A DNA stretch of 64,000 nt, from the NCBI RefSeq assembly GCF_019145475.1, contig NZ_JAHTKI010000022.1, forward strand, positions 1 to 64,000, given 5' to 3'. This document shows positions 62,446-64,000 of the stretch, in pieces (position 1 is the stretch's first letter; the number at the start of each line of letters is the position of its first letter). The position numbers and the translations under genes were made by a program. The notes under the pieces were generated by a model, which saw nothing but the letters and a program-made list of their open reading frames with translations, was not told where the DNA came from and ran no database searches. The DNA is from Pseudomonas botevensis. GTDB taxonomy: Bacteria > Pseudomonadota > Gammaproteobacteria > Pseudomonadales > Pseudomonadaceae.

Positions 62446-63362
62446 GGAAACAGCTCCTCGAACAGCTCGATCAAGGCCTGATTGGTCGCGGCATTGCGCA
62501 GGAGATCGGCGTCACTCCAGCGCTCGGCGGGCGGCTGATCGGTCCTGGCCTCCCAGCGTTTGAACAGGTTGCTGAAGGCCGGGCGGGCGTATTCGCCGCA
62601 GATGTCGATCCCCAGCACACGCTTGTTCGCCGCCAGCGCGCGCAAGGCCTGGAGCATGTGGCTCAGGCGCATGCCGCCCTGATCCCAATTGGTGGCGGCG
62701 TCTTCGCTGGCCAGCACGTCCTTGTCGATGGTGATCCACACCGCATCGGTCGGCAGGCCGGCAATCATGTTGTCCAGGAACAGCGCCCAGTCCAGCGTGG
62801 ACAGGTTGTGCCAGTGCAGCATGTTTTCCTGCTGCTCATGCCCGGCGCCATCGCCGATCCGTCCCCAGACCTTGGAGGGTGGGTGCTGCCACGGGAACAA
62901 CTGCAGGACCCCACGCTTGAGTGCGCTCAGGTTGCCGCCCTTCAGTTGCGGATTTTGCAGGTCGTCGCTGCACGGGCCGAGGGTCACGATGCGGCGGATG
63001 TTCGGCAGCTTCAGCGCCTGATTGACCCAGGAGCCGCAATGCCGCCGGGGAGCGAAGCGCACCCAGTCCGGATGATTGTCGAAATGAATGAGGCTGACCG
63101 GCTCGGGCAGGTCAGTGAGAAAGGCCGGGGTCAGGTGGTGATAGTCACCGGAGCCGACGAAGAAGATTTCCGGCGCAGGTCCCGTGTGCCGGGGCCGTTG
63201 CTGCAAGCGTTCGGCGAACCGCCGCCAGGTGCGTTCGCTGGACCAGAGGCGCAGTTTCGGGCCGAGGTCGAGCAGGTCGAGGCGTCTGGCGCGGCCGCTG
63301 TCGAGCAGGCGCGCAATCGGCGCCTGGGCAGTCAGGCTGTGATCGAGATCGAGAATGTTCAA
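62442..63362 (-). CDS. Divergent arginase/ureohydrolase-family protein
   Basis: This 306-residue protein has the ureohydrolase metal motifs in altered form: VGSGDYHHLTPAFL (for GGDHS), HFDNHPDWV (for DAHxD), and WITIDKDVLASEDA (for SxDxDxxDP). The Asp/His ligands appear to remain, so a binuclear metal centre is plausible. It is more divergent than agmatinase or arginase, and closer to uncharacterised arginase-like proteins, so the substrate is not assigned. The frame opens with TTG (preceded by AAGGG), and no in-frame ATG or GTG precedes it. It overlaps the transporter pair by four bases downstream. Confidence 0.72.
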   Translation of the reverse strand: MNILDLDHSLTAQAPIARLLDSGRARRLDLLDLGPKLRLWSSERTWRRFAERLQQRPRHTGPAPEIFFVGSGDYHHLTPAFLTDLPEPVSLIHFDNHPDWVRFAPRRHCGSWVNQALKLPNIRRIVTLGPCSDDLQNPQLKGGNLSALKRGVLQLFPWQHPPSKVWGRIGDGAGHEQQENMLHWHNLSTLDWALFLDNMIAGLPTDAVWITIDKDVLASEDAATNWDQGGMRLSHMLQALRALAANKRVLGIDICGEYARPAFSNLFKRWEARTDQPPAERWSDADLLRNAATNQALIELFEELFP

Positions 63363-63470
63363 GGTCGCTATTCACCCTTGGCAGACCCATCCAGACACCG
63401 GCCTCATCCATCATGAGGGCCGGCCGGGCGGGCTTTGCCGGGTAAATGCAAGGGACGGGCCAGCGCTGTT

Positions 63471-63809
63471 TCAGGCGTGCAGGCGAACCCAGAGCGTGAC
63501 CAGCACGGTCGCGGCGATCAGCCACGCCACCACCGCCACGGCCAGTGATGCCTCCAGGCGCAGGCGATCGAGCATCACGTAGAGGGTCGCCAGGTAGATG
63601 AAGTACGGAATGATCGACCACATGCCGAACACGATGGTGGCTTTCAGGTCATCCAGCGAGCGGCCCTTGCCGACGATGTAGTGGGCAATCAGGGCGAACG
63701 TCGGAAACAACGGCACCAGCCCGGCGATGTAATAGTTCTTGGTTTTCGACAGCGCCGCGAGGATCACCACCACCGCCGCGCCCAGTGCCGCTTTCAGAAT
63801 CAGATCCAC
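63471..63809 (-). CDS. glpM: GlpM/YdgC-family membrane protein
   Basis: This 112-residue inner-membrane protein has about three to four helices. The sequence LKAALGAAVVVILAALSKTK and NYYIAGLVPLFPTFALIAHY, then FGMWSIIPYFIYLATLYVML, matches the GlpM/YdgC family along its length. GlpM was linked to alginate production in P. aeruginosa; its molecular role is unknown. It starts 11 bases after the sigma-54-type regulator gene and precedes the arginase-like gene by 108 bases. Confidence 0.88.
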   Translation of the reverse strand: MDLILKAALGAAVVVILAALSKTKNYYIAGLVPLFPTFALIAHYIVGKGRSLDDLKATIVFGMWSIIPYFIYLATLYVMLDRLRLEASLAVAVVAWLIAATVLVTLWVRLHA

Positions 63810-63820
63810 GTCGTTCTCGC

Positions 63821-64000
63821 TTAATGGCTCAGGCCGTACTTTTTCACTTTGTCGAACAGCGTGGTCTTGGCCATGCCCAGTTCCTGGCTGGCCTGGGTCA
63901 GGTTGCCGCCGCTGCGCTGCAAGGCATCGCCGAGCAGATTGCGCTCGAAGGCTTCCACCGCTTCGGCGAATGCCAGGCCCTGACCACCACCGCTCGCGCC
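63821..64000 (-). CDS. Sigma-54-dependent regulator, C-terminal end (partial)
   Basis: Only the last 59 codons are in the window. The translated end contains EAVEAFERNLLGDALQRSGG, NLTQASQELGMAKTTLFDKV and KKYGLSH: a Fis-type helix-turn-helix found at the C-terminus of NtrC/DctD-like enhancer-binding proteins. The gene is cut by the window edge, so its sensor and AAA+ domains cannot be seen. glpM follows 11 bases after its stop. Confidence 0.8.
   Translation of the reverse strand, partial: GASGGGQGLAFAEAVEAFERNLLGDALQRSGGNLTQASQELGMAKTTLFDKVKKYGLSH

Noticed and set aside
1..64000. CRISPR array, tRNA, rRNA or transposase genes
   Set aside because: None was visible. Repeats are REP-type palindromes and one MITE-like element rather than direct-repeat arrays.

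Overview
Organism: the window looks like a chromosome segment of a Pseudomonas of the P. fluorescens group. The sequence is GC-rich with G/C-ending codons. It carries several copies of the pseudomonad REP palindrome (GCGGGCAAGCCCGCTCCCAC), the gcd-oprB glucose pair, a GlpM-type membrane protein and a MetR regulator. I see no rRNA, tRNA, CRISPR array, transposase or prophage gene. Layout: 445-4366 (minus) encodes PQQ glucose dehydrogenase and the OprB sugar porin. 4668-5538 holds two small plus-strand genes. 5598-6958 (minus) is a YqjH/YqjI-like ferric-reductase and His-rich PadR pair. 7475-15018 (plus) is a CS1/alpha-type chaperone-usher fimbria with three pilins, one usher, one chaperone and two tip adhesins; an internal terminator splits off the last pilin and tip. 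15123-20174 (minus) is a giant LRR-NEL ubiquitin-ligase-type effector, followed by a 1050-residue bifunctional penicillin-binding protein. 23979-30588 holds a ProY-like permease, a GtrII-like membrane glycosyltransferase, an FMN glutamate-synthase-like protein, a LuxR regulator and a RamA-like amidase; a PuuP-like permease follows at 30870. 32203-42165 is a dense signalling island: five minus-strand genes, mostly overlapping by ATGA, plus a divergent receiver-HD-GYP gene. 42238-43835 is a NUDIX-LysE-GNAT operon, then metR, then a second giant DUF6543-type toxin-like protein (44920-50988). 51153-52187 is an exported alpha/beta hydrolase. 52341-59643 (minus) is a six-gene operon: HAD phosphatase, class III aminotransferase, esterase, acyltransferase, histidine kinase, sigma-54 response regulator. 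The last part holds MipA/OmpV, a fatty-acid desaturase, an arginase-like gene with a pair of small multidrug-type transporters, glpM, and the 3' end of a sigma-54-type regulator. How the genes work together: two systems stand out as possibly undescribed. The first is the island at 32203-42165. A periplasmic diheme peroxidase-like cytochrome is embedded among a transmembrane kinase, a receiver-kinase, two receiver-GGDEF-EAL proteins and a receiver-HD-GYP protein. Three of the receivers share one paralogous receiver-linker module. The catalytic motifs of the two GGDEF-EAL proteins are complementary: one has GGDEF intact and EAL degenerate, the other EAL intact and GGDEF altered. The HD-GYP protein has lost its HD dyad. 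This suggests redox or peroxide input to local c-di-GMP output. The second is the operon at 52341-59643, with an apparent -24/-12 promoter and an upstream triple GCTACAA palindrome. That is the arrangement expected if its own last gene, a sigma-54 activator, drives a small unassigned biosynthetic or modification pathway. All functional calls are from reading the sequence; no database search was run.
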